A stretch of 64,000 nt of DNA from a virus: the IMG/VR virus record IMGVR_UViG_3300038415_000126, positions 34,514-98,513 of that record; one strand, given 5' to 3'. Of the stretch, positions 24,477-31,846 are shown one piece after another. The translations under genes and the position numbers were made by a program. The number at the start of each line of letters is the position of its first letter. The first letter of the stretch is position 1. Below the pieces are notes generated by a model. It was not told the origin of the DNA. It did not search any database and saw only the letters and a program-made list of their open reading frames with translations.

Positions 24477-24560
24477 AGGGTTTGAAGAACACAGAGCCCT
24501 ATGGTAAGTGAGCGTAATCACTAACTTCAGCAGGCTTTAGCTTGCAATGGGTGCAGGCTT
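24463..24560. repeat. GCAGGCTTT repeats
   Basis: GCAGGCTTT occurs three times, near 24465, 24532 and 24552, in the convergent gap between rightward and leftward genes; possibly terminator-related. Confidence 0.3.
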
Positions 24561-24624
24561 TGGCTATGCTGGTTCTTGCGGGCTGGCCCTCTTGTTTCTT
24601 CTGCCGATTCTGCTATCCCCACTT

Positions 24625-24780
24625 TCATCGTCGCGGAGGGTCAGCCCGTACTACAATAGAGAGTGGGACTGAGATGGCAATGGATGCCACCATTGCGATG
24701 AGGGCTGCCTTCCGGTTACCGCCCATGAGGTAGCTGATGACCATGGATGTGAGTCCGAAGAGGAGGGCTTTGGTGACCAT
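24625..24780 (-). CDS. Small membrane protein
   Basis: 51 residues from ATG 24780, two short hydrophobic spans (LLFGLTSMVISYLMGG and ALIAMVASIAISVPLSIVV). Follows the RHH gene directly. Confidence 0.55.
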   Translation of the reverse strand: MVTKALLFGLTSMVISYLMGGNRKAALIAMVASIAISVPLSIVVRADPPRR

Positions 24781-24781
24781 G

Positions 24782-24991
24782 CTAGAGCTTGATTCCAAGT
24801 AGGGGGTCAAACTTGTACCCTTGGGCTTCTTCCGGGTTGGGACTGGGTGTCACTGGCGCCCCAAGATTGCCCAAACACCCCTGCTCAACGAGCTTTGAGA
24901 CCGAAACAAAGGGGTGCTTACTCTTTTGGTCAATGATCCAAGCTTTGAGTTGCGGGGTCAATGTAACGCAAATAGTAGGAACTTTTGCCAT
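24782..24991 (-). CDS. Small RHH-like regulator
   Basis: 69 residues; PTICVTLTPQLKAWIIDQ strand-helix and VSVSKLVEQGCL helix fit an RHH fold. Its promoter overlaps a TTAGTAC/GTACTAA dyad, so autoregulation is likely. Confidence 0.55.
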   Translation of the reverse strand: MAKVPTICVTLTPQLKAWIIDQKSKHPFVSVSKLVEQGCLGNLGAPVTPSPNPEEAQGYKFDPLLGIKL

Positions 24992-25010
24992 TGTACGGTA
25001 TCAACGTACT

Positions 25011-25039
25011 ACTTTAGTACCGTACTAAGGTAAAGTCAA
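25011..25039 (-). promoter_or_regulatory. Promoter TTGACT-17-TAAAGT with operator dyad
   Basis: TTGACT (25039-25034), 17 nt, TAAAGT (25016-25011), 19-nt leader to ATG 24991. TTAGTAC-C-GTACTAA (25014-25028) overlaps the -10, with further GTAC half-sites to 24993. Confidence 0.5.
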
Positions 25040-25057
25040 GTTCATGGGGTGACCACG

Positions 25058-25381
25058 TTACCCGCCCATGGACGTCACATCATAGGTGCGCCATCGCCGG
25101 AGGATGTCCTGGTGGTCAGGTCCGTCTATCTCGTCGCTTGGTTGGTCTGCCACGGTAGCCTGGCTGCTCAAGAGGAGCTGGACCACGGAGGTCAGCTCGA
25201 TGGGTAGCAGGGGCTTATTGGCGGCGGCCATGGGCGCCCCAACCCTCACGGTCGTATGGGCGCTCTTCGCTAGGCCCATCACCTCTACGACGTAAGTGTA
25301 GCAGCCCATGGTAGGGTCTTCCTCGAACTCGGTTATGACCCGGGCGCGCAAGTAGCCTGTGACATCAAGTCGAGTGATCAT
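25058..25381 (-). CDS. Unknown protein, 107 aa
   Basis: Beta-rich first half, helical LPIELTSVVQLLLSSQ, polar tail. 4-nt overlap with the upstream gene. Confidence 0.6.
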   Translation of the reverse strand: MITRLDVTGYLRARVITEFEEDPTMGCYTYVVEVMGLAKSAHTTVRVGAPMAAANKPLLPIELTSVVQLLLSSQATVADQPSDEIDGPDHQDILRRWRTYDVTSMGG

Positions 25382-25569
25382 CCTGTGTGCTTTCTGTGAG
25401 TGAGGAAGGCAAGGAACACTAGGGCTGCCAATAACCCAATACTACCGCTCCCGATGATGTACCACGGGTATGGGACATCGGTCACGATGACCTGGGTCAC
25501 ATGCTGAATCGAACCATCGGATCGTACCCGATAGATGCCCGGCTCAAGCTTGCACGTGCAGTCGTTCAT
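25378..25569 (-). CDS. Small membrane protein
   Basis: 63 residues; soluble N-terminus with CTC, one span WYIIGSGSIGLLAALVFLAF near the C-terminus. Confidence 0.6.
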   Translation of the reverse strand: MNDCTCKLEPGIYRVRSDGSIQHVTQVIVTDVPYPWYIIGSGSIGLLAALVFLAFLTHRKHTG

Positions 25570-25781
25570 CTCGTGTTGTTATCCCCCGAGTAGACTCGGT
25601 AGCCTAGGGCCTTGAGGGCTCCCGTCACGGTAGCGATGTCATGCGCGTGTTGGCGCGGCCCTCGGGGGATCAGTGTCGGGACGTAGTCGTACTCCTTGCA
25701 AGCATTGACCAACTGTTCGAACGTGGTGAAGGCGGTCACGCGCGAGGTAGCCGCATCGAGGGTGACGGTATCAGTGGCCAT
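25566..25781 (-). CDS. Small protein, unknown
   Basis: 71 residues in the coupled operon; ends GALKALGYRVYSGDNNTR. It is not recognisable as HicA, although the next upstream gene is HicB-like. Confidence 0.55.
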   Translation of the reverse strand: MATDTVTLDAATSRVTAFTTFEQLVNACKEYDYVPTLIPRGPRQHAHDIATVTGALKALGYRVYSGDNNTR

Positions 25782-25950
25782 GACCGTCCATGTCCTGGAG
25801 GGTGTCGAGGACCAGCTCTTGGATGCCCTTCAGAGCGCCCTCCTCGGTCTTGTCGAGCCAGCTCAGGCTGGGGAACTTGAGGTAGGTCCCAACGAACGCC
25901 TGGTCCTCCTCAGACCATTCAACGCGGTAGTATCGAGTGTCAGCTTCCAT
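25771..25950 (-). CDS. HicB-like small protein
   Basis: 59 residues from ATG 25950. YYRVEWSEEDQAFVGTYLKF then LDKTEEGALKGIQELV matches the HicB/UPF0150 partial RNase H fold. It lacks the usual C-terminal DNA-binding domain, and no HicA toxin is adjacent, so it may not be a toxin-antitoxin component. Confidence 0.55.
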   Translation of the reverse strand: MEADTRYYRVEWSEEDQAFVGTYLKFPSLSWLDKTEEGALKGIQELVLDTLQDMDGHGH

Positions 25951-26176
25951 CGAACTTCTTTCCCTCAAGGAGGGTGATCTGCTTCTTCAAGGATCTGATC
26001 TTGGCCGCTCTCATGACTTCAGCTCTCCCTAGGGCCTCTTCCTTGGTGTCCCACCAGTCTCCCTTGTGGAAGTAGGCGCGGTTGTCATTGTCCACGGCTG
26101 AACCAGCACTGAACCCATCCAACACCCTGACCTCGGTCTCGTACACCCCTTGGTGAGAGCGTACTTGGTGATCCAT
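25940..26176 (-). CDS. Small protein (WWDTKEEA family)
   Basis: 78 residues. NRAYFHKGDWWDTKEEALGR followed by a Lys-rich helix is a pattern I know from small phage proteins of unknown function. Overlaps the HicB-like start by 11 nt. Confidence 0.55.
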   Translation of the reverse strand: MDHQVRSHQGVYETEVRVLDGFSAGSAVDNDNRAYFHKGDWWDTKEEALGRAEVMRAAKIRSLKKQITLLEGKKFDGS

Positions 26177-26198
26177 ACTCGACGAATCTCAGTTGCCA

Positions 26199-26375
26199 CT
26201 ATTCGACTCCGTATTCGGTAGGATCCTCGCCCCGGTACCACTCATCGAAGGTCATACCCTCACGGTTCAAGGCCGGTTGAGCCCGACGCTTCTCAGAGAG
26301 GTTGAAATTGAACAGCTCCGAGAGAGTCATCGTGCTCAAGTCGGGGTCACCATGAGTGGTACTGCTGGGGGTCAT
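26199..26375 (-). CDS. Small protein, 58 aa
   Basis: From ATG 26375, placed 5 nt after a class A -10. Sequence starts MTPSSTTHGD and contains SELFNFNLSEKRR and DEWYRGEDPTEYG. Function unknown; promoter placement is the main support. Confidence 0.65.
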   Translation of the reverse strand: MTPSSTTHGDPDLSTMTLSELFNFNLSEKRRAQPALNREGMTFDEWYRGEDPTEYGVE

Positions 26376-26380
26376 GTCTA

Positions 26381-26409
26381 GTATTACGCTTCAGCCTTGG
26401 GTTTCTCAA
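26381..26409 (-). promoter_or_regulatory. Class A promoter (inside upstream gene end)
   Basis: TTGAGA (26409-26404), 17 nt, TAATAC (26386-26381), 5 nt to ATG 26375. It encodes the last residues of the upstream gene, whose TAA stop is the first three bases of the -10. Confidence 0.75.
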
Positions 26410-26977
26410 CCTCAGGCTTCTTCTTTTTAGCCTCCTCCCAGGGCATGACTGGGTAGCTGGCATCGCCCGTATCAACCCCTGCAATCCTCAAAGCATCAAG
26501 CATGCCTGCGAGAATTTCCTTGGCCTCCTGAGTGTATGCCGAATGGATGACTAGAGCATTCCGCACTGACTGTAGCTCTTGCTGGGAGAGGTTCAAGAAC
26601 GTCACCTCGAAACCCTCTTGTGACGTGTGAGAGACTCTGCAGGTGAGGTTGGTAGGCTCAGGCGTCTTCTTGGCAGCTACGGCCGTAGGCGTAGGGTTCT
26701 TCTTCTCAGAGACCGATGGGGGCTCGGGAACGAGCTTGCACCAACTCTCCAGGTTGGCCACGAAGGTGCACCACTCGTGGCTCATCTTCGGCCCCCAGGT
26801 TTCAGAGCTCTGGTCAAGGGTTCTGGCAATCTTGATCAGGGCAATGACCACTTCTAGTACGCCCTTCCGATCTACATCGCGCAAGTTCACATACTCAGGC
26901 GGGTCGCCCTGCTTTGGTGGCGACAGCTTCTCGGCCAGGTACTTGAGCTCGTTCTTCAGTTTCTTGAGGTATTTCAC
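26384..26977 (-). CDS. Unknown protein, 197 aa
   Basis: From GTG 26977, which overlaps the upstream TGA (GTGA). Basic helical N-terminus, Pro/Thr linker, C-terminal helical domain, Lys/Glu tail ending VEKPKAEA encoded by a promoter. No family recognised. Confidence 0.6.
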   Translation of the reverse strand: MKYLKKLKNELKYLAEKLSPPKQGDPPEYVNLRDVDRKGVLEVVIALIKIARTLDQSSETWGPKMSHEWCTFVANLESWCKLVPEPPSVSEKKNPTPTAVAAKKTPEPTNLTCRVSHTSQEGFEVTFLNLSQQELQSVRNALVIHSAYTQEAKEILAGMLDALRIAGVDTGDASYPVMPWEEAKKKKPEVEKPKAEA

Positions 26978-27315
26978 TTTGCGCCTTTCAAGCGGGTTAT
27001 GCGTTCTCCGGTTTTTACTAGTTGGTCTACTGGCAGGTACATCAAGTCGAAAGCTTGGTTCTCCAGGTCCTCGGGCGTCCCTAAAGCCCCAAAAATCAGG
27101 TGACTGATCTGAACGCAAACTGTGGCTTTAGCCTTGAGGTAAACCTCGGTCTCGGTAAGTGGTGGCTCAGCCATCTTCTGTGCTTGAGGAGCTGATTGTA
27201 CCCTGAAAACAAGTTTGGGGATACTCGGGTCGTTTGACTCATCAGCCACTTCTTTCAGCCTTGGTATAAGCAGGCTTGGATGCGCCCCCTCCCAGGCTAA
27301 GTCAGTTGTGTGCAT
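26974..27315 (-). CDS. Unknown protein, 113 aa
   Basis: ATG 27315 overlaps the upstream TGA by one base. C-terminal helical region VYLKAKATVCVQISHLIFGA. No family recognised. Confidence 0.6.
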   Translation of the reverse strand: MHTTDLAWEGAHPSLLIPRLKEVADESNDPSIPKLVFRVQSAPQAQKMAEPPLTETEVYLKAKATVCVQISHLIFGALGTPEDLENQAFDLMYLPVDQLVKTGERITRLKGAK

Positions 27316-27545
27316 CAATGCTTCCTTAGGATTAGGGCCCAAAAGATCGCAGTGGCCGAGAGAATGTACCACACGACATGGCTTGGAAAGACCTTCTCGG
27401 CCCGATAGGTCACCCCCGCCCCCATCTTGGTCGTGAGCCAGGAGAAGAACCCATCCGCATGTTGCCCCCACGTGTTCGCCCCATGGACGAGGAGCCCAAT
27501 GATGAGGAGTAGGCCCGCTAGGATGATGCAAAGTACTGTAATCAT
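27315..27545 (-). CDS. Two-span membrane protein
   Basis: 76 residues; spans ITVLCIILAGLLLIIGLLVH and VWYILSATAIFWALIL. Possible holin-size protein, but no lysis genes nearby. Confidence 0.6.
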   Translation of the reverse strand: MITVLCIILAGLLLIIGLLVHGANTWGQHADGFFSWLTTKMGAGVTYRAEKVFPSHVVWYILSATAIFWALILRKH

Positions 27546-27829
27546 GGTTCTTTCACGTCCCGGATCTCGTAGTAGCTCCCACTCTCATGGTCGAACGAGG
27601 ATACTTCTTGCTTGATTGGGGTTTTCCATACATGAACGTCCGGCCCTAGGAGAACTCGGATGAAGGCTTCGACGGTACTGAGGGAGATTTTGTCTTGTTG
27701 TGGTCCGATGGGCTCAACCACTCGGACATGGGCGCGGCCCTCTGAGAGCTGACCATCGAAGGACATTCGGATGGTCTTGGGTAGCACGCCCTTGTGGTAG
27801 GTCACTCGCACATCAATCTGATTGAGCAT
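27542..27829 (-). CDS. Unknown beta-rich protein, 95 aa
   Basis: Overlaps the membrane gene by 4 nt. No motif recognised. Confidence 0.6.
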   Translation of the reverse strand: MLNQIDVRVTYHKGVLPKTIRMSFDGQLSEGRAHVRVVEPIGPQQDKISLSTVEAFIRVLLGPDVHVWKTPIKQEVSSFDHESGSYYEIRDVKEP

Positions 27830-27832
27830 AGG

Positions 27833-28084
27833 TCACCTCAGGAGCTCTGGTGGAACGTCTTCGCACGGTACTCGGAAGGCTGATCGCATCCAATAGCACA
27901 GGCAGATCTTTGGCGCGCGGGGGTCGCGCCGGTACATGGGCGTGTCCCATGACTCTTGGGACCGTTGACTAATGCTCACTAGGAGGATGAAGAGCCCTAC
28001 AGCGACTGTAAGGCCAATCAGCAAGAACAGGATGATCTTGCTTGCCTTGCTGTGCTCTGGCTTAAGGTTTGGGTCTATTGTCAT
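27833..28084 (-). CDS. Single-pass membrane protein
   Basis: 83 residues from ATG 28084; span IILFLLIGLTVAVGLFILLV (about 17-36), then a Pro/Arg/Cys-containing tail. First gene of the 28.1-26.4 kb operon. Confidence 0.6.
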   Translation of the reverse strand: MTIDPNLKPEHSKASKIILFLLIGLTVAVGLFILLVSISQRSQESWDTPMYRRDPRAPKICLCYWMRSAFRVPCEDVPPELLR

Positions 28085-28181
28085 CGTCGACCACACCACT
28101 CGGTCACTGAGCACCATAAGGTGCAACCAACAAGGACCGTGACCCATACCGAGGCGCAGCCCCAATCATATATCGCACGCA

Positions 28182-28664
28182 CTAGAGCCATTCCCCTAAT
28201 TCCTTGTCGAAGTACTTGCGGGTGACCGGGCATACCTTTGACACTAGCTGGCGCACCTTCCCCGGGTCAATCTTATTCAGCGATTCCAGCCCAATAACCA
28301 ACGCTGCCTTCGTCACCCGCCGGTGAGACACCTCCCCGCCTATCGCCTGCCACACCCGATCAACCCCCTCTAACAACCCCTGGGTCGAAGAACACTCAAG
28401 GACCAGCTCCGCCTTGATCCGCCTCTTGTGCGACCGTACCCCCACAGGTGGCTTCTCCCGATAAGGAGCCGCTCCCTCAACCATACTCAAAGCAACCCCC
28501 CGAGGCTTCCCCAAGAGGAGTTTAATCCCCAGTAGTATCGCAGTCTTCGCCACCCTGTGTTTCGTGATGGTACACTTGATCCGACCGTCAGCAACGCCCT
28601 TGGAGGCTTCATAAAGTGAGGTCAGGATCTCAACACTCTCGATGGAATTGCTCAAATCTAGCAC
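28182..28664 (-). CDS. Protein with internal duplication, possible DNA binder
   Basis: 160 residues from GTG 28664; the frame is open to 28835 but then runs through a hairpin. Two repeats of a helix-turn segment: RVAKTAILLGIKLLLG and RVTKAALVIGLESLNK, each preceded by a short helix. This resembles paired RHH/HTH units. Function unknown. Confidence 0.55.
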   Translation of the reverse strand: MLDLSNSIESVEILTSLYEASKGVADGRIKCTITKHRVAKTAILLGIKLLLGKPRGVALSMVEGAAPYREKPPVGVRSHKRRIKAELVLECSSTQGLLEGVDRVWQAIGGEVSHRRVTKAALVIGLESLNKIDPGKVRQLVSKVCPVTRKYFDKELGEWL

Positions 28665-28789
28665 GGTGTTCCGGTGAGTTGACAAGATAACATGTTCTCT
28701 TGGGTAGCAGTTACTTAACAAATACAACCACTTAGCATAGGTTTGACCCCACCTCAAGAGGCCTGTTTGCCGATATAACTGAACGCACG

Positions 28790-28834
28790 TGATGCTACAT
28801 GGCTTGCCCACCCGTGGCAAGCCATGTAGCATCA
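28790..28834. repeat. Perfect 19-bp hairpin
   Basis: Arms 28790-28808 and 28816-28834 pair perfectly around 7 nt (TGATGCTACATGGCTTGCC on the left). No T-run follows on either strand. Confidence 0.75.
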
Positions 28835-28977
28835 AAAAGAACGTCGATTAACATAGGGTTATCTAGTTTAGCACCAGACACGCGTCCCTAATGTCCCACA
28901 AGTCCAGTTCAGTCTTATGGCCTATACTGACGCACGGGAGCAGTTACACAGGTTCAAATAGTATCGAGGTCCCTCTT

Positions 28978-28983
28978 GGTGTA
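28978..28983 (+). promoter_or_regulatory. Class B element GGTGTA
   Basis: 11 nt before ATG 28995. Confidence 0.5.
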
Positions 28984-28994
28984 CCCTGGATAGT

Positions 28995-29783
28995 ATGACT
29001 ATGAGTCGCAAGATGTTCATCTATCGGGCCAACCGGATACATGGCTCAAGGTATGATTACACCCAGGTCCCAGAGAGGGTCGGCTCGCGAGTAGTCATTA
29101 TATGCAGGGAGCATGGTGGGTTCGAGCGAGGGGTCAAGGAGCACTTCCAGAGGAGAGGATGCCCCGTCTGTGACGCCCGAGATAAGCACAAGTGGGTATT
29201 GTATAAATTTGTGCATGAGGCCCGCAAGGTGCACAAGGATCTCTATAGCTACCCGAGGGTAGGTGAGGCTCAGTTTCCAATGGTGGTGGTCACCTGCAGG
29301 GAGCATGGGGACTTCGAGCAGAGCAAGTACAGCCACCTGAGGGGTAGTGGATGCCCCATCTGTCACCCGCCCTTCTATCGCCAGTCGAGAGTTGCTAACC
29401 GCTGGCTCGACTCCATTGGTCTGCCCAATGACACGAAGCACAGAGAGGTCAAGGGGCTCATTCCTGGTAAGCAGTTCATAGTCGATGGCTTCGATCCGGA
29501 CACCAACACGGTCTATGAGTTCTATGGGGACGCTTACCACGGTAACCCTCGACTCTATGACCCTGGATGCCACAACCCATTGACTGGAACGACCTACGGG
29601 CAACTGAACCAAGAGCGGATTGACAGGGAGCAGCTCCTGCAAGAAGCAGGTTTCAACCTCGTGACCATGTGGGAGTTTGACTTCAAGAACCCACTGGGTG
29701 TTCCGCCTAAGACGCCCGCAACCGCTACCGAGGAAGCACTGAACGAGTTTATCTCGGAGAACGGCCTGGGTGGAAGCCGCTGA
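28995..29783 (+). CDS. Homing-type endonuclease with zinc-knuckle repeats
   Basis: 262 residues. Two repeats of the DUF723 type: HGSRYDYTQV...REHGGFERG...GCPVC and HKDLYSYPRV...REHGDFEQS...GCPIC. The C-terminal IVDGFDPDTNTVYEFYGDAY fits a Vsr/EDxHD-type PD-(D/E)xK nuclease core, as in phage homing endonucleases. It sits between unrelated regions, consistent with insertion. Nuclease call is from family knowledge; target unknown. Confidence 0.8.
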   Translation: MTMSRKMFIYRANRIHGSRYDYTQVPERVGSRVVIICREHGGFERGVKEHFQRRGCPVCDARDKHKWVLYKFVHEARKVHKDLYSYPRVGEAQFPMVVVTCREHGDFEQSKYSHLRGSGCPICHPPFYRQSRVANRWLDSIGLPNDTKHREVKGLIPGKQFIVDGFDPDTNTVYEFYGDAYHGNPRLYDPGCHNPLTGTTYGQLNQERIDREQLLQEAGFNLVTMWEFDFKNPLGVPPKTPATATEEALNEFISENGLGGSR

Positions 29784-29803
29784 CTTGTGATACTCTTGGG
29801 AGC

Positions 29804-30061
29804 ATGCTCATACTCGAAACCTACAACTTCCGTCTCGTGCAGGATGGTCCGCGGTCGTATCACTCGGAGCATTGGGAGCATCAGCGTTGGTGGAGGAGCG
29901 GGGTTACCGAGCTGCTTGATACCTATCCTGGGACAGTGGAGCAGGCGATGACAGAGGACTGGGAGGCCATCACGAACCCGAAGGTGGAGACTGTAGAGGA
30001 GCTGAGGGCTAGGTTCGAGGCTGAGTTTGGTGGCGAGGATTGGTTCCCTGGGGTGCTCTGA
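29804..30061 (+). CDS. Small acidic protein, unknown
   Basis: 85 residues, Trp-rich (HWEHQRWWRSG), Glu-rich end. TGATAC occurs 11 nt before ATG 29804. Confidence 0.6.
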   Translation: MLILETYNFRLVQDGPRSYHSEHWEHQRWWRSGVTELLDTYPGTVEQAMTEDWEAITNPKVETVEELRARFEAEFGGEDWFPGVL

Positions 30062-30062
30062 G

Positions 30063-30068
30063 GGTGTA
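30063..30068 (+). promoter_or_regulatory. Class B element GGTGTA
   Basis: 10 nt before ATG 30079, right after the upstream TGA. Confidence 0.5.
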
Positions 30069-30078
30069 GAGTACCTGC

Positions 30079-30483
30079 ATGCCAAGTCAGGTACTCTACA
30101 CGCACTCATTGGATGGGACGCGCTATCAGGTTGAGTCAGAGGCGGGGCGTCAGTACACTGCGTATCTCTTCAATAGCCAACAAGAGGACAACTACAGTGT
30201 TCTAGTACTAGTGAGGGCTAACACACTGGTTGTAGCCCACTGGTCTATATTCAGAAATCAGCATAGGACTGAAGAAGAGCGGTTGGAGTTCATCACTGGG
30301 ACAGTTGACATCATTGATCGTAGGGTTGAGGTCAACCCCGTTGACCCAGAGGAACCGACTGTTGTTCCGACTGTTGTCGAAGAGCCATATGCCGGCCCCC
30401 GCCCGACTCGCTATGAGAAGATCTTGAGCGAGCTACCGGGGTCGCCCGAGGACATCCTGGCCTCGATGGGCCTTCGTTTATAG
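30079..30483 (+). CDS. Unknown protein, 134 aa, tag-like TRYEKIL near C-terminus
   Basis: Beta-rich N-terminal domain, EEPTVVPTVVEEP linker, then GPRPTRYEKILSELPG and a helix. TRYEKIL recalls the variant tags TRYDKVL and NRYTKIM at 53.3-53.5 kb, but here 20 residues follow it. Confidence 0.6.
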   Translation: MPSQVLYTHSLDGTRYQVESEAGRQYTAYLFNSQQEDNYSVLVLVRANTLVVAHWSIFRNQHRTEEERLEFITGTVDIIDRRVEVNPVDPEEPTVVPTVVEEPYAGPRPTRYEKILSELPGSPEDILASMGLRL

Positions 30484-30521
30484 AACGCTTATACTGTATA
30501 AGCATGTGTGCTATGCCCACG

Positions 30522-30541
30522 TTCATAGCTATAGCTACGAA
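30522..30541. promoter_or_regulatory. Palindromic operator candidate, one mismatch
   Basis: TTCATAGCTATAGCTACGAA differs at one base from the perfect palindrome at 22611. Confidence 0.5.
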
Positions 30542-30574
30542 CCTACGCTCCGCCCACATGTAGTTTTTTGACAC

Positions 30575-30596
30575 GTTCGTAGCTATAGGCGCGAAC
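30575..30596. promoter_or_regulatory. Degenerate third copy of the palindrome
   Basis: GTTCGTAGCTATAGG then CGCGAAC; left half identical to the others, right half diverged. Confidence 0.4.
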
Positions 30597-30632
30597 CTCT
30601 CGCGAAACTACATTGTATCAGATACTTTGAAG

Positions 30633-30661
30633 TTGAGATCCGTCGAGCTGGCGCGTAATAC
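30633..30661 (+). promoter_or_regulatory. Class A promoter without a gene
   Basis: TTGAGA (30633-30638), 17 nt ending GGCGCG, TAATAC (30656-30661). No start codon follows; a terminator does. Confidence 0.7.
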
Positions 30662-30666
30662 TAGGC

Positions 30667-30732
30667 GCATACTGATTCTCCAATCGGTTAGAACCAGCGG
30701 TAACTGTCCAAGGTGGCCGCTGGTTCTTTTTT
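30667..30732 (+). ncRNA. Candidate small RNA, about 65 nt
   Basis: Region between the class A promoter and an intrinsic terminator, with no reading frame. Predicted start near 30667, 3' end in the T-run. Function unknown; RNA mapping would decide. Confidence 0.5.
30690..30732 (+). terminator. Intrinsic terminator
   Basis: AGAACCAGCGG pairs perfectly with CCGCTGGTTCT across a 16-nt loop, followed by TTTTTT. Confidence 0.8.
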
Positions 30733-30736
30733 CTTA

Positions 30737-31178
30737 AGGTACTTGACCGCACACCCGCTCGAAGCTATCATCCGACCTGCATACGGTCACCCGCCACTCC
30801 TGAACAGTCCTAGTGACTTCCTTCCTGAGTGGGCCTGAGGAGCCCGAAGCAAAGACCAACGAACCTCACTCATCGAACAGGGTTAGTCCCTTCCTTCCTC
30901 TGAGTGGCAAGGCTCGAAGGCAGATGTAGATACCATAACCCAGCTTGGCCTCCGGCGGCCCTGCTAGGTTCTCAGTAAGCTGACGATCTCTGTCCCCTTG
31001 GAATCAGCCCATCCTTCCCCTTAGTGGGTAAACACAGGCCTTGAGAGACGCCCCGAGTCCGAAGCTGAACGAACCGCAGGCCTAGGTAGGATAAAAAGCG
31101 CAATTGCAGCCTGAATCCCGCACCTTCCATGGTGACGCTCGGAGACGGGCTAAAGGTGTATTTAGGCTACTTAGTTAG
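30737..31178. other. Non-coding region with degenerate repeats
   Basis: No gene seen. CCTTCCTGAGTGG (near 30820), CCTTCCTCTGAGTGG (near 30893) and CCTTCCCCTTAGTGG (near 31013) recur; CCGAAGC...GAACC recurs near 30844 and 31059. GGGC/GCCC-type short hairpins follow the first copies. Could be a structured RNA or decayed repeats. Confidence 0.4.
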
Positions 31179-31207
31179 TTGAGATCTGAGCTCCTCGCGC
31201 GTAATAC
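31179..31207 (+). promoter_or_regulatory. Class A promoter with a 40-nt leader
   Basis: TTGAGA (31179-31184), 17 nt, TAATAC (31202-31207). Unlike most, ATG 31251 is far downstream and has AGGGGAGA before it; the leader contains GGCTAGCAATAGCC. Confidence 0.75.
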
Positions 31208-31250
31208 TAGGCAAGGCTAGCAATAGCCCACCTCTTTAGGGGAGATCCAG

Positions 31251-31631
31251 ATGAATTCTATACCACATCTACTCAAGTTGCATTGGATACAGGCTAAGAG
31301 CGAGGGGACGCCCGGGGTTACATCCTTCGCTTGCCAGGGGACATGGATCTACAAGATGGATCCGGCTAGCCCGAACATGTACTTCAGGATCCTCATGAAG
31401 GATGCCTTCCGGCCAGAGCCCCTTGATCTGTTCCGGATAGGTGCGACCCACTCCCTGCAGATCACCATGCCCATGCACTGGGAGCCTGTGGATGTATGCG
31501 GCAACCCACTCAGGCCTTCCCAAGCTTCGTGTACCCCCAAAACCCTAATACCACCGGCCATGGTCCCCCCATCAGCCCAGCCGCACAGTATTGATGAGCT
31601 GTTCAACCCGGCCGAACTTCTTAACCTGTAA
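31251..31631 (+). CDS. Unknown protein, 126 aa
   Basis: Begins MNSIPHLLKLHWIQ; Pro-rich C-terminus (PPAMVPPSAQP). No family recognised. Conventional leader and ribosome site. Confidence 0.6.
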   Translation: MNSIPHLLKLHWIQAKSEGTPGVTSFACQGTWIYKMDPASPNMYFRILMKDAFRPEPLDLFRIGATHSLQITMPMHWEPVDVCGNPLRPSQASCTPKTLIPPAMVPPSAQPHSIDELFNPAELLNL

Positions 31632-31656
31632 ACCATCAACCCACATAGGAACGCCC

Positions 31657-31779
31657 ATGCTCAAACACTGGCTCAGCCAACTCCGGCTCATGCTTCGAAC
31701 CCTCTTCAACGGGCCCGCTACCTCACGTCGCTCTGTCGTGAGACGTGAGGCGGACGCCAAGGTCCAGACGCCCCTCTAA
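31657..31779 (+). CDS. Possible 40-residue basic peptide
   Basis: ATG 31657 with ATAGGAACG upstream; MLKHWLSQLRLMLRTLFNG is an amphipathic basic helix. It lies between a gene and a strong hairpin; weak support. Confidence 0.35.
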   Translation: MLKHWLSQLRLMLRTLFNGPATSRRSVVRREADAKVQTPL

Positions 31780-31798
31780 GACTGTTCGATTACCATGT

Positions 31799-31846
31799 AA
31801 GCCAGAGGGCGACACGGCTGTAGAAAGCCCTGTCGCCCTCTGGCTT
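31799..31846 (+). terminator. Strong hairpin, likely terminator
   Basis: AAGCCAGAGGGCGACA (31799-31814) pairs perfectly with 31831-31846; short TTT follows. Confidence 0.65.

Larger units (their letters stand above)
30484..30632. other. Non-coding regulatory stretch with operator-like palindromes
   Basis: Holds the palindromes at 30522 and 30575, an ACATGTAGTTTTTTGACACG segment resembling the 22.0-kb array, and CTACATTGTATC in reverse. No gene seen. Confidence 0.5.

Noticed and set aside
25566-25950. HicA-HicB toxin-antitoxin pair
   Set aside because: Only the HicB-like fold is recognisable; the neighbour lacks HicA features.
27315-27545. Holin of a lysis cassette
   Set aside because: Two membrane spans fit by size, but no endolysin or spanin is nearby; left as membrane protein.
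31179-31207. Leaderless start at 31208 or nearby
   Set aside because: No start codon follows the -10; the first gene has its own ribosome site 40 nt downstream.
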